Positions 1 to 8,845 of a DNA stretch of 13,945 bases are shown here, piece by piece. Source of the stretch: Russula earlei (taxonomy: Eukaryota; Basidiomycota; Agaricomycetes; Russulales; Russulaceae); contig JAGFNK010001163.1 in assembly GCA_025769875.1 (NCBI GenBank), positions 1 through 13,945 on the forward strand, given 5' to 3'. Position 1 is the first letter of the stretch. Every line of letters starts with the position of its first letter. The position numbers and the translations under genes are program-made. The notes beneath the pieces were generated by a model. That model did not search any database, was not told the origin of the DNA, and saw only the letters and a list, made by a program, of their open reading frames with translations.

Positions 1-784
1 TGGCTGGTGGTAACGTCGAATAGAAAAAAGGCTGGATGAAAGGCGGTTTTAGATCGACGGCCTTTGATGTGGCTTTGGGCACAGTGAGGCAACGAGGGCC
101 AGTGACGTCGAGTATGGATGGAACTGATGGCGAGAATGGGGAAACGAGTGGTGAGAGTGAGACAAAGTGGGAGGGGGCGAGGCAAGTTTTCTTTCGCATT
201 TCGCAAGGTCCTGTCAGCGTCATCTGATTCCGAGTGCGATTCGAGCAAGCGAGAATCCCGCCTTGATTCACGGATCCACCGTCGCTGCTCTGAGTCCGAG
301 TGGCGCAAGCTGCCGAGTCCACGGCGGCTGTGGCTGCTGTGTGGCGTCGCCGTAAGCTTGCGGCTGCCAACCCTTTGATATAATGGCGAGATTGATTCCT
401 TTACTGCGAGCGTGATTTCCTGCTCGACTGGCCGTACTGGTTCTTTGCAGCTGCGTGGCTCTGCTGCCGCGATGATCGGCATTTCAGGAGCTCCTCGATG
501 TCGGAGCCGGGAAGCACAGCGCAGAGCAGAACGTTGCCAAGTGGCGCAAAGAGAAGTCTCAGGTGACGGCCCCCGTCGTAGACGTCGTGCTGCGCCACTG
601 CGAACTGACAAAGCAAGGCATAATGAAATGTCAGCTCGGTGGAAATCTTGGAGACGTACGCCTCCAACCCGTCGAAGTGAGCCGAAGAGTTGCCTCAAAC
701 TCGGGATTGCCCATCCCAGGTGCGCACTTGATCTGTGCCATTGGGGCATTGCCTTTAAAGTTAGTCGATTGAATGTCGAGAGTG
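1..784 (-). other. Long unterminated open frame, unrecognised
   Basis: One minus-strand frame stays open from just after an in-frame TAG (near 785-787) down to base 1, about 261 codons with no stop, leaving the window at the left edge. The first ATG in it is at 749. The translation is rich in Arg, Ser and Pro, with no domain I recognise and no clear membrane segment or signal peptide. Other frames on both strands are also fairly open here, and two shorter minus-strand frames (631-987 and 401-667) look about as protein-like, so GC-rich composition alone could explain it. It could be the 5' end of a host gene, a broken gene, or chance. Confidence 0.2.
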
Positions 785-1697
785 CCTAGTCCGCCCTCCC
801 ATATCTCCAGTCGCATAGATGTTGGCCAAGTCCACGAGCATCTGCAGAGGAGTGAGCATCCAACTATTTGAAAGATCACGAGAAGATTCGCGTACGAAAA
901 ACGAACGAGGTCGATCGCGATGACCAGGACACAAATATCCGATTCAGCGCGTGGCCAAATCAGCATGGTTCGTAGATGATCTTCCATATAATCGAGCGTT
1001 CCCGAACGCTATAGGCTTCTGCTGCCCGAGGTTACTACTGTAGGAGAACACGTTCAGGGGGATTTTGCGAAACCTTGAGGGTCAGGCCGGGATGGATAGA
1101 TTTGCGCCGGTGAGTGGCCGAATGAAGGCAGATCTTGCATATTCATACCCGGGGCATTGCCAGAATCGGCGACCGTCTTCCAGTCCCGGTTGGGGTTAAT
1201 GTTTGACTGGGACTTTGTGGGGAGGTGGAGGGCGGCGGTCATAATGATGTTTAGTATCAAATGGATGGCTGCTGCCCCTCACTCACCCACCAATCCGCCT
1301 CCATTTCCCCCCACAACCCAAGAGCCTCGACAATGAGCTGTCCACGAGATCTAATGGGGTTCTTCGTCGCGCCCTCGGCAGGCCCACCCTGTACTGCTGT
1401 AGTAGACACCATAGACCTCTCGGCAATAGTCAACTCCACTTTTGAGGGTCGATGGTGAGCCTGAAAATTGTCGGATGGCATGTGTAAAATTATATTGGAA
1501 CTGCATTGGTGGTTGCAAATTTTGTGTATGTGAGACAGAAGAGGAATATCTGTCTAGACATGGCCTTTATGCAACGCAACGAGGCGGACTTGAGGTTCCA
1601 TTGTGACATTGGCTGAGTAGCATTGGGCGTAATTTCGAATCACGTGATCTTATCGTGATCTGTGAATGGTTCCTTGCCTGTCACCATCTTACAGTAA
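785..1697. other. Intergenic, no recognisable gene
   Basis: Only short overlapping open frames on both strands occur here (for example minus-strand frames at 1054-1260 and 1257-1481). None shows a motif I recognise, and none continues with consistent splice signals. I see no tRNA or terminal repeat. The stretch becomes more AT-rich towards 1480-1690, which suits non-coding sequence. Confidence 0.4.
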
Positions 1698-1750
1698 TCA
1701 CCTTTGCTCCTCGGAATTAGGTGTGACCTAATTCCGAGGTGTAAAGGTGA
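1698..1750. repeat. Large near-perfect palindrome / hairpin
   Basis: Two 25-base arms (1698-1722 and 1726-1750) are reverse complements at 23 of 25 positions around a 3-base spacer (GTG). The inner 14 bases of each arm (1709-1722 and 1726-1739, beginning CCTCGGAATTAGGT) match perfectly. As RNA or single-stranded DNA this would form a long stable hairpin. No open frame has an obvious claim to it. It may be a remnant of a small inverted-repeat element, or a two-sided protein binding site. The function is unknown. Confidence 0.75.
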
Positions 1751-1943
1751 CGAGGTGATTTGTGGTCTGTTCATATGATTATTTGATTTCCAGTACAATT
1801 GCAAAAGTGATACAATTTCGTTCTCCTGATGATGCACCACCTTCGATTGTTCCGTTATGCTGTTTATTTTTTTCTTCTCGTGCGGTCTTTGATCAAAATT
1901 ATTCACTAATCCAATTAACGAACGGATAACTTCAGAGTCAATG

Positions 1944-2710
1944 CTACAGAAGATGACTGCCACCTTCCTGGGCACCTCCGGCGGTGGCCCCACAGAGCCC
2001 ACAATTGCTCCTCTCTTGTACTTGACATCGTCGGAGATGGTTCACTTTGGAGTATTCTCTTTCGATCCATATGGCAATCATGATTAATTTACTCACATAG
2101 TGATAGACTGCGCCGAAGGCAACCTGCGACAGTTCTCCCTCCAACCCCAAGAGGATGCAGAAAGTGTCCCCGAAGCGTCTCATGTAAATAAGATTTTCGT
2201 GACCCACATGCGTTGTCAGTCTGTCATCATATGTGTACCCAATTCGCCCGTTCTTCATCTACTGCTTCGCAGCAGAACTTGGCTGTTGGCAATCGACGCA
2301 TAGTCCATGCCCGCGCTCGTGGGTACAACGATGAAGGGAACTCGCACGGGCTCTATCTTGGACGTGTTTCAAGCACTGAGCATGACCATTTCCTTCTTCT
2401 CATGAAATCGACGATGAGGTTGCTGATCGACGTTGTTGTGTCTCGGTCGAGCATGCTCCAGACGGTGGAGATCAGGTCTCGCGCACCGACCTGGGTCACA
2501 ATGACCTAGCGCGGGGCAAGCTTTACGCCAGCGGTGGCGTTGGCATGCTGTTCAGTTAGGGTGCGCAAATATTGCTGTGTAACGCCTTTGGGAGAAAAGA
2601 GGTAAAAATTGGCAAAGCTCGTGCATGAATAGAAAGAAACGCACTCAGCAGTGACGGGGCCCATGGATGATTGTGGTGACAAAGACGAATGGTGCATTCT
2701 AGGGCTCAAG
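1944..2710 (-). pseudogene. Interrupted coding-like sequence, unrecognised
   Basis: Several minus-strand segments read like protein but sit in different frames and are separated by stops. One ends at 2506 just before a TAG. The next has a stretch with LISTVWSMLDRD (about 2500-2400). Another has VPFIVVPTSAGMDYASIANS (about 2340-2270). The last begins MKNGRIGYTYDDR at 2258. A GTGAGT donor-like site follows GAVYHY near 2100, and an AG precedes RGAIVGSVGPPPEVPRK near 2020, so an intron of about 75 bp is possible. I do not recognise the family. It may be a decayed host gene, a gene with introns hit by indels, or a chance run; plus-strand frames overlap it. Confidence 0.2.
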
Positions 2711-3391
2711 CACGCTGTTATTCACATATCCAACTGTCGTCGAGTCCACTGACGCCTGGCCCCATACACGACGCTTGAGTTCTGAAACCCAAACACGGCA
2801 TTGACAAAGCGGACGTACTTATATTATCGCGACACCTCGGTACTATGCGCTTCTACCAAATCAAATTTTAGAACCAATTTCTTTGCTGGTAGTATGATTT
2901 GGATACGGTAATGCGCCTCCTCGAAATGTTAACTCGTGGGGACCATTAGAGCCTGTATATCATATTAATTACATCCATGAGGTGCACCTCCCACTCGCGT
3001 CTACGGAGCTGTGCATGGTAAAAGTCCCGGCACTTGGTTTTATATCCCTATGGACGAGTCCCTGTCCGATTCGAAGTTGGGCGACTGGACTATTGGGGTC
3101 ATCGGACTCATGCTTGCTTGAGAGTTGAGACTGTTGAAGGTGCAGCCACTAGGCGTGTGAACGGACAAACCCGAACCGTACGTGTAAATTCGTTTTTTCC
3201 TCAGTCTTTCATATGCAAGACTGAGTCATGCTCCTTACAGCTCCAACAGTTCTAGTTTTGGTCCTTGGTGAATGGTCATCCACTTGGGCCAAAGAATTGT
3301 TCGTTGGATGTATTACCACGGAGGAAGCTTTTCGCAGTACCCTAAATACATGCCGTGCATTTAGTTACAGTGGTTGCATGGAACTTATTCC
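2711..3391. other. Intergenic / possible LINE 5' untranslated region
   Basis: No convincing gene. Two short plus-strand frames (3034-3255 and 3228-3497) show no recognisable motif, and the second overlaps the start of the LINE gag in another frame. The LINE 5' end must lie at or upstream of 3392, so part of this stretch may be its 5' untranslated region and internal promoter. The boundary cannot be placed without a second copy. Confidence 0.35.
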
Positions 3392-4609
3392 ATGGATCTC
3401 GGTCCGTTACCACCACTACCTCCCAACCCTAACCCCACCCCAAAAACCCCCCAACCCCCGGAAAAGCCACCCGACCCAGGGAAATCTTATCCACTGAGAG
3501 GGGAACACCCAAAGAACCCAGTGCCTGCCCTGATTGAAGGGAGAGACACAACCTTTTCGCCAGACCTGAGACCCATTTCCCCAGTCGAAAACGAAGCCAA
3601 TGTCCCCTCCCCCCTCAACAGGAAGGTTAGCGGCAACAACCAACCTCCAGCCGAAGGGGATGACCTTCGCATCCTTCTCTCTCACACCACTGAGTGTCTC
3701 AATATCATCCAGAAGGGCTTCCTTCACACGAAAACCCCGGGTGGCTTAGACGCCTCTGACTGGGCTTCACTATGCTGCCACCTAGTGAATGCCATAGGAC
3801 GAGGTTTCCTCCAAGCTGTCGAAAACCTAGGAGAGGCAGCGATAAAAGTTTCCATTGCAGGGTCCACTGACCCAACGCCCCTGGCACCGAACCTCCCCAC
3901 CCTTTTCCACAGACTGACGGACACATCCAATCTCTTAGCAGCCCACCTTGCCGGAAACCTCACCAATTACCAGGATGAACATTCCACCATCCTGGAGGAA
4001 TATCGGAAAAGGGCAGCCAAGAAGGCTACAGTAGAGGTGGATGAAACTTGGAGGCTCTGGAAGGAGCAACAAGTGGAACAACGAGCAGCAGCACAGGAAA
4101 CGGATATCGCCGCTGCCGCATGGAACAGAAACTTCACCTTCTTCCTGCAATCAGCTGAGGAGATGGGTTTTACTCTCTCCACGCAAACCACTAATGGCCG
4201 CACACAGATGACGCCCAAAGCGGGCAGCAAAAGGACCATTTCTGGGTCCGTCCCACCATCCGCCCATACCCAATCGCCCCATCAAACACACCCCCTTGAT
4301 ACGAGCAGCACGCCTTCCCCCCTCCACACACCGAGAGGACGAGACGCCGCACGAGCCCCAACCACACCCCGCCCTATCACCAGGAGGGCGGAACCCTCCC
4401 CGACACCCAACCCCAAAGGTAAAACCCACCCTGGACCACTAACCGAACCACAAGGGGCTGCACACCCAGACGCTGACGCAATCACCCAAGCTGTCATGAG
4501 AGCCATGGCTCCCTTCGCAACGCGCCTACAGGCGCTGGAAAAACTATCGATGCCCCCCCAAAAAGCGCATATACAGGTGAGTCACATCGCGAACCGCTCA
4601 CCAACCTAA
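3392..4609 (+). pseudogene. LINE ORF1 (gag) N-terminal part
   Basis: This is a 405-residue frame from ATG 3392; an upstream in-frame TTG at 3374 is not a plausible eukaryotic start. It begins with a proline-rich stretch (MDLGPLPPLPPNPNP). A predicted helical, Ala/Glu/Lys-rich middle follows (about 3960-4130) that could be a coiled coil or oligomerisation region. Then comes a Pro/Thr/Ser-rich, low-complexity tail. No knuckle is present in this part. By position it is the RNA-binding ORF1/Gag protein that packages LINE RNA. It ends at a stop 15 bases before the ATG of the next frame. Just before that, at a run of seven C and five A (4553-4564), a -1 shift joins it to the downstream frame, so the two frames were probably one gag gene. 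Sequence similarity to any particular gag could not be tested. Confidence 0.6.
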
Positions 4610-4623
4610 ACACCAGACAACGG

Positions 4624-6174
4624 ATGCCGCCATCACACCCACTGCCAACCAGCACCATCCGCGACCCCCAACCAAGTGCCGCGCCCACCCGCTCAGATAA
4701 AACGGAAGCAGATTTCACCCAGGTCTCCTACCAAAGGAGGACCAAGGGCCCGAACAAAGGAGCACCCCCCGCCGGAACCGCTCCAGACATGACTATCATC
4801 ACCCCAGCAGCGTATGCCACGGTAGCAGCAACTGCGGCCGACAACCCAAGCCAACCCCCTGGACGCAAACCCAAACACCGCAGTGCGCCGACCATCACGG
4901 AAGTAACGGTTCTACGAGCCGGCGGGTTTAGTGATGGCCAGGTGGAACAGAACATACGCGCAAGGGCTGCGGACGCAATAGTCAGGGAGGTTCGACTCCA
5001 CATGAGCAAAGCGGTAGCCAACCCCATTCCCCTAAGGGCCGGTAGGTGGAGCGTGCACCCACGCAGCAAAGGTAACTTTGTCTTCTCTTTTGAAGGAACG
5101 ATCTCTTTCGACCACATCATGTCATACGAGACTTTCCTACTCAAACCTTTCCAAGGAATAGGCCAGCTATGCCCATCGCTGGGCTGGACCCGCTTCCTTG
5201 CACATGGTGTTCCGGTCAAGGACAACGATGGCTTTCTCTTCAGCTTATCTGAGCTTCTTGCAGAGGTAAGCACGCTGCCAGGGCTAACGAAGGCACACTT
5301 CTCCATGCGACCGAGGTGGCTTAAACCTATCGAGCGCATAAACGGACCTTACTCAACCCTCACTTTTGCCATCTCTGACCCAAGCGGCTCGGTGGCAAAC
5401 ACACTCTTCAATGGCCGCACTGCCCTCTTCGGCAAGGAAGTATCAATATGTAAGTGGATAGACAAACCAGCCCTAGTTCAATGCTCGAGATGCCACGCAC
5501 TGGGACACACCAAAAAATCCAAGGCGTGCCCACTGGGTATAGACTCAGTTAAATGCTACCGATGTGGTGCGGCTCACACCTCTGAGGAGCACGACCAAAA
5601 GTGCCGTCGGAAGCACACAGTCGCAGGCCTATGCGACTGCACGCACTTTAAATGTTTGAACTGCCACCTGAGCGGACACCACTGCAGAGATGCCAAGTGC
5701 CCCGCTAGAGATAACTACAGACCGAGGGCGCCACGAAAGGTGGTACGTGCAAGAAACAAAGGTAAGGACAAGGAAACCAATACCGAAATGGAGGAAGGTG
5801 AGTACAACGAATGGGTGGGAAGCCTTCCCAACAACGACAACGAAGACGACACGGATATGGCGCTAGACATGCCCCTCTTCCCCGGCAGGGAAAACTCACC
5901 CCAAATCACACCCAAGAGGAAGTCCATCCAACTTGGCCTCTCCGTGCCTGGCCCCTCACGCCACGCAACAGGGCTACTGGAAGACCCCTCAATGCACAAC
6001 GCAGCATACAGGACAGGGACATGCAGACCCAGCTGCCTCGAATCACTCCCCCTCGCACCCGCAAGGCTGCACTGCCCAGGCCAACCCGTCATTATGATGG
6101 CACACCCAAAGCTGCATATAGCGTCGGTGAACATGCGCAAGCTGCAACGCCGTTACCCACGCTTTACTGAATAG
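4624..6174 (+). pseudogene. LINE gag C-terminus with zinc knuckles, running into endonuclease start
   Basis: A 516-residue frame. Residues 287-359 carry a three-knuckle cluster. The first is CX2CX4HX6C (CSRCHALGH...C), the second a variant starting CYRCGAAH, and the third CX2CX4HX6C (CLNCHLSGH...C). This is the usual nucleic-acid-binding end of LINE gag proteins. It is followed by a basic stretch, then an acidic one (EMEEGEYNEW...NDNEDDTD). The last 30 residues, from about ATG 6094 or 6097, contain HIASVNMRK, the N-terminal strand of the AP-type endonuclease with its metal-site Asn (codon 6130-6132). Gag and endonuclease are thus in one frame here, which is unusual and may be produced by an indel. 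The frame is lost near 6145, where the endonuclease continues in frame +1. Confidence 0.75.
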
Positions 6175-6493
6175 CGCCACTGAGATTAACTTACTATTCT
6201 TACAGGAACCCTGGTACGACAAGATAGGAACAGCTCGAAAGGACAATGCCCGAGACGGTGTTGACGTCCTGGGAGGCGCGGCTTCACCAGCCTGGGAACT
6301 CCTCTACCCAGGATTTGAAGACGGACAAAGACCCAAGGTAATGTCCTACGCGAGAAAACCTGACCCGAACAACCACGCGGACCCAATATTCACAGCAATG
6401 ACAAGACAAGACGTATGTAGACACCCATGCGTGCAAGTAGTAGACATAATATTTAGACAACGAAACATGGCGAGTGATAAACTATTACCATGA
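6146..6493 (+). pseudogene. LINE AP endonuclease, middle fragment
   Basis: A segment open in a different frame from the sequences on either side. It reads NAVTHALLNS, then INLLFLQEPWYDKIG, which carries the catalytic Glu (codon 6206-6208) of the exonuclease-endonuclease-phosphatase fold. It continues to VQVVDIIF before the frame must shift again near 6450-6460 to reach the conserved NETWRVINYYHD segment. The fold nicks target DNA to prime reverse transcription. The flanking segments supply the preceding Asn motif and the following Tyr, GDFN and SDH motifs. Both frame changes are single-base and close to repeats or runs, so assembly error and true decay are both possible. Confidence 0.75.
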
Positions 6494-7947
6494 CATCAGA
6501 GACGCTACCGCCCTCGCAACGCTCACCTCTTTAGAAATCGACTCCACTACCCCGACATTACTTATAGGAGACTTCAACACCCACTCTCCGACCTGGTCGC
6601 CACCAGGAATCCCCAAGTCATACTGGGCCAACCGAATAGAGGACTGGGCCGCGACAAATCTCCTTACTCTAGCCAACGCACCTGGAGAAATAACCCACAG
6701 AGGGGCGGCACACGAAAGGGACTCAACGATAGACTTAGCCTGGTTTAACATGGCAGCGGTAAGGCTCGCCACCTTCAACGGTTTCACTGTAGACTGGCCC
6801 GGATCCCTTGGCTCGGATCATGCCATGCTCAGACTCACAGGTTACCCCCTCACACCTGACACTGACACCGCAGCAGACACCCATGACCTAGGCCATGTAG
6901 TGGACCCGGAGCAGAAAGAAGAGTGGATCAAAACTTTCAAGGGAAGATGCGAAAGCTGGGTCCTCTCCGCACATCCAACCGCTGAGAAACTAGACGAAGA
7001 GGTGGCAAGGTATATGACTGACATTCAGAAAACAAATCTGGACACACTCAAGCTCAGACGCCCACACCATCGACGCGCAGCACCCTGGTGGAACGCAGAA
7101 TGCAGGTGGGCCATGCAGGCACTAAAAGAGGCCCCAAACCGAGAAGAACGGAAGAGAGAGCACAAGAGACTAAAGTCCACCATCCAAGCGGCAAAACGCC
7201 AATGGGCAAACGACTATATTGACAGAGCCCAGTTATGGGAAGTCGCTACCTGGAGACACGGGCGCAAAACTACAAAAGTTCCCCCACTAAGAGGACCGGA
7301 AGGTCTGGCCAACTCACATGAGGAAATGGCTAACACCCTTTCACAGCGTTTTTTCGCCGGAGAACGACCAGAAGTAGATATACATTTCCCAGATGATCCG
7401 GACCCTCTCCCCCAATGCTCGCTCCCAAAGATCGACAAAGAGCTGATAAGCGACCTCCTCCGGAAAGTGTCAGGACGCTCCGCACCAGGCCCTTCGGGCC
7501 ACTCCTGGACCATAATAAAGTGGGCCTGGGAAGCGAACCCGGACAGACTTCATGGACTCCTTGTGAACTGCCTCAAAGCTGGACACCACCCAAGCGCTTG
7601 GAAAGAGGCCCTTGTTTGCATCATACCCAAACCAAACAGAGCCGATTACACACTGGCAAAGAACTTCTGGCCAATTGCGCTACTAGAGTGCTTAGGTAAG
7701 CTCCTGGAAAAGATAGTGGCGAAGACCATCTACCAGGACATGGCTAAACATGATCTCGTCCCCACGACCCAATTCGGAGGAAGAAATGCGTCATCAACAA
7801 TTGACGCAGGGCTCACTCTTCTTCACGACATACAAGCCGCACACCAAACTGGACTCAAATGCGGCCTCTTACTTTTCGACATCCAAGGCTTTTTTGATAA
7901 CATCAACCACCGAAGACTAACCCAAGTAGTCGAAAACCTAGGCTTTG
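6450..7947 (+). pseudogene. LINE endonuclease C-terminus and reverse transcriptase N-terminus
   Basis: The frame opens after a TAA at 6447-6449 and has no proper ATG start, so it is the inner part of a larger pol. First come the endonuclease motifs: YYHD, LIGDFNTHSPTW (catalytic Asp 6570-6572), a conserved Arg/Trp-rich stretch, and SDHAML (Asp-His at 6816-6821). A linker with APWWNAEC follows, typical of EN-to-RT spacers. RT then starts with IPKPN...NFWPIALLECLGKLLEKI, continues with TQFGGRNASSTIDA, and reaches motif A, LLFDIQGFFDN (catalytic Asp at 7878-7880). RT motifs B to E, including the second catalytic site, are missing because an LTR begins at 7948. The open frame continues 36 codons into the LTR to a stop at 8052-8054, making a chimeric tail that is not native. 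Confidence 0.9.
7943..7947. repeat. Candidate target-site duplication (left copy)
   Basis: The five bases CTTTG lie immediately outside the LTR end and belong to the interrupted LINE RT. Ty3/gypsy integrases usually duplicate 5 bp (sometimes 4). The partner copy would flank the 5' LTR beyond the right edge and cannot be checked here. Confidence 0.4.
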
Positions 7948-8101
7948 TGTCACCGACTGGGGGCGGTGTCGCTGACAAATCGTTTCACACGCGAGACGTG
8001 CGCACTGAGTCGAATGAGACGACGAGTTCTCGTGAAGATCGGGGGTCTCGGTGACAACACAGCGAAGGCTAGTGTGTACCGCGGAGTGGAAAGGCAGTAG
8101 A

Positions 8102-8125
8102 TAAGTCTTCGCGTTCGAAGACTTA
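8102..8125. other. Perfect hairpin in LTR (10-bp stem)
   Basis: TAAGTCTTCG (8102-8111) and CGAAGACTTA (8116-8125) are exact reverse complements around a 4-base loop. In the element's RNA this lies downstream of the TATA box, in the expected R/U5 part of the LTR, and could be a structured leader element. Confidence 0.6.
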
Positions 8126-8207
8126 GAGAGTAGGAGAAGTTTCTGAGTCGTTTGCTTGATTTCCTGCAAGCCTACAGTCCCGAAGCTAGAATCCAGTGAT
8201 ATTCACA

Positions 8208-8234
8208 AGAGAACAAGCTTAGGGCTTGTTCTCT
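8208..8234. other. Perfect hairpin in LTR (11-bp stem) near expected transcription start
   Basis: AGAGAACAAGC (8208-8218) and GCTTGTTCTCT (8224-8234) pair perfectly around a 5-base loop. On the minus strand the hairpin begins about 13 bases after the TATA box, so it overlaps or directly follows the likely start of the genomic RNA and would also recur at its 3' end. Confidence 0.65.
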
Positions 8235-8246
8235 TCTACAGACAGG

Positions 8247-8256
8247 TTTATATAGA
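8247..8256 (-). promoter_or_regulatory. LTR TATA box
   Basis: On the minus strand the LTR reads TCTATATAAA, a strong TATA-box match about 184 bases from the start of the LTR. It would direct transcription leftwards in window coordinates, towards the U5 edge. In the 5' LTR outside the window the same sequence would drive the genomic RNA. Confidence 0.6.
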
Positions 8257-8440
8257 CATTGTATCCTATATCAAATAGTAGACACGATGTAACGATGAGG
8301 CGAACGGAGCTAGGGCACGCTGGAAGGTGCTGGTACATGCAAGGCTTTAACGAGTCATAAAACGCGCGGGAACAGTGAGGCTAGTCCGGGTAGGCTTGTC
8401 CGGTTGCCGGTCCGGTCCGAAGAGCCGGTTCTTGTGACAT

Positions 8441-8454
8441 TACTCCCTTGTTAA
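8441..8454 (-). promoter_or_regulatory. 3' polypurine tract (plus-strand primer)
   Basis: On the minus strand TTAACAAGGGAGTA lies one base before the LTR start TGTCAC. A purine-rich tract abutting the 3' LTR is the standard primer for second-strand synthesis in LTR elements. It comes three bases after the ORF3 stop codon. An identical 14-mer occurs inside pol at 11107-11120. Confidence 0.8.
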
Positions 8455-8457
8455 CGT

Positions 8458-8844
8458 CTAAGCAACATAGGGGATGACAGTGGAGCGACAGTGATGGGTG
8501 TGGAAATGAATTTGATCGCGAGGGACTCGACATATTTTTTCGGGCCTGCATCGCCGGTGGGGGCTTCTGCAATGGTCGGCTATGTGTCCTTGGCGATTGC
8601 AGAGAATGCAGACGGCGATTTTGGAGCATTCGAAGGTGTCGTGTCCTCCGTCTTTGCACCAAGCACACCTGTCAGAGAGTCGAGGGGAGAATTGGTACCA
8701 AGGATCGAGGAGAGCTTGTTTGGCGTCCTGATGTTCTTGTTCGGTGAGCTGAGGCATGGTTCCGAATAAGACTCGTGGTTCGAGCCGAGCCTTGGCATTA
8801 GCTCTTGCCAACTTGACTTCCGAGTCTCTTACCTCCCACATCAT
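8458..8844 (-). CDS. Chromovirus ORF3, C-terminal part with two CCHC zinc knuckles
   Basis: A 128-residue frame from ATG 8844. The same frame is open upstream of that ATG and reads sensibly (SSPARERYHDMMWEVRD), so it probably continues the 8846-9706 frame after a one-base shift. Residues 1-50 look helical and charged. Residues 60-73 (CAWCKDGGHDTFEC) and 79-92 (CILCNRQGHIADHC) are two perfect CX2CX4HX4C knuckles. More Cys and His follow (C99, C105 and an HFHTHHC run), which could form a third metal site. The stop is three bases from the polypurine tract, so it is the last gene of the element. CCHC knuckles bind nucleic acid; a role in RNA packaging or chaperoning is inference. I do not know a named family for it. 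Confidence 0.7.
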   Translation of the reverse strand: MMWEVRDSEVKLARANAKARLEPRVLFGTMPQLTEQEHQDAKQALLDPWYQFSPRLSDRCAWCKDGGHDTFECSKIAVCILCNRQGHIADHCRSPHRRCRPEKICRVPRDQIHFHTHHCRSTVIPYVA

Positions 8845-8845
8845 A

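Larger units (their letters stand above)
3392..7947 (+). mobile_element. Non-LTR retrotransposon (LINE), 3'-interrupted
   Basis: In plus-strand order this element carries a proline-rich gag, a gag C-terminus with zinc knuckles, an AP-type endonuclease and the first part of a reverse transcriptase. That order (gag with CCHC knuckles, then EN-RT) is the layout of I/Jockey/Tad1-type LINEs; Tad1-like is the most likely clade in a fungus, but this is inference. The copy stops at 7947, immediately after RT motif A, where the outer edge of an LTR begins. The remaining RT, any RNase H and the 3' tail should lie beyond the inserted chromovirus, outside the window. Frameshifts near 4550-4565, 6140-6146 and 6450-6460 break the reading frames. 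The 5' boundary is set at the first ATG of gag and is not known precisely. Confidence 0.85.
7948..8439 (-). repeat. 3' long terminal repeat
   Basis: A 492-bp segment begins TGTCAC at its left (outer) edge and ends GTGACA at its right edge, a perfect 6-bp terminal inverted repeat with the usual TG...CA ends. Its left edge interrupts the LINE RT and its right edge abuts a polypurine tract, so it is the 3' LTR of the minus-strand element. It holds a TATA box (8247-8256), two hairpins and a cluster of CCGG motifs near the polypurine-tract side (U3). Without the 5' LTR I cannot confirm the ends by LTR-LTR alignment. Confidence 0.88.

Noticed and set aside
118..378. Plus-strand Arg/Ser-rich small gene
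   Set aside because: Low-complexity translation overlapping an open minus-strand frame, with no motif or start context to support it.
2213..2509. Plus-strand 98-residue gene
   Set aside because: No recognisable motif; it overlaps the minus-strand coding-like patch and neither reading has decisive support.
3374..3391. Gag start at 3374
   Set aside because: The codon there is TTG; the first ATG in frame is at 3392.
3421..3470. Telomere-like CCCTAACCCC within a C-rich run
   Set aside because: Only one such unit is present and the run is explained as codons of the proline-rich start of the LINE gag.
4728..5339. Minus-strand 203-residue frame
   Set aside because: Antisense to the LINE gag, with no domain; the sense strand has the zinc knuckles and the endonuclease continuation.
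6474..8054. A single 526-residue native protein ending at 8054
   Set aside because: The last 36 codons come from the LTR, and the apparent start at 6474 is GTG inside the endonuclease; the frame is open upstream to 6450.
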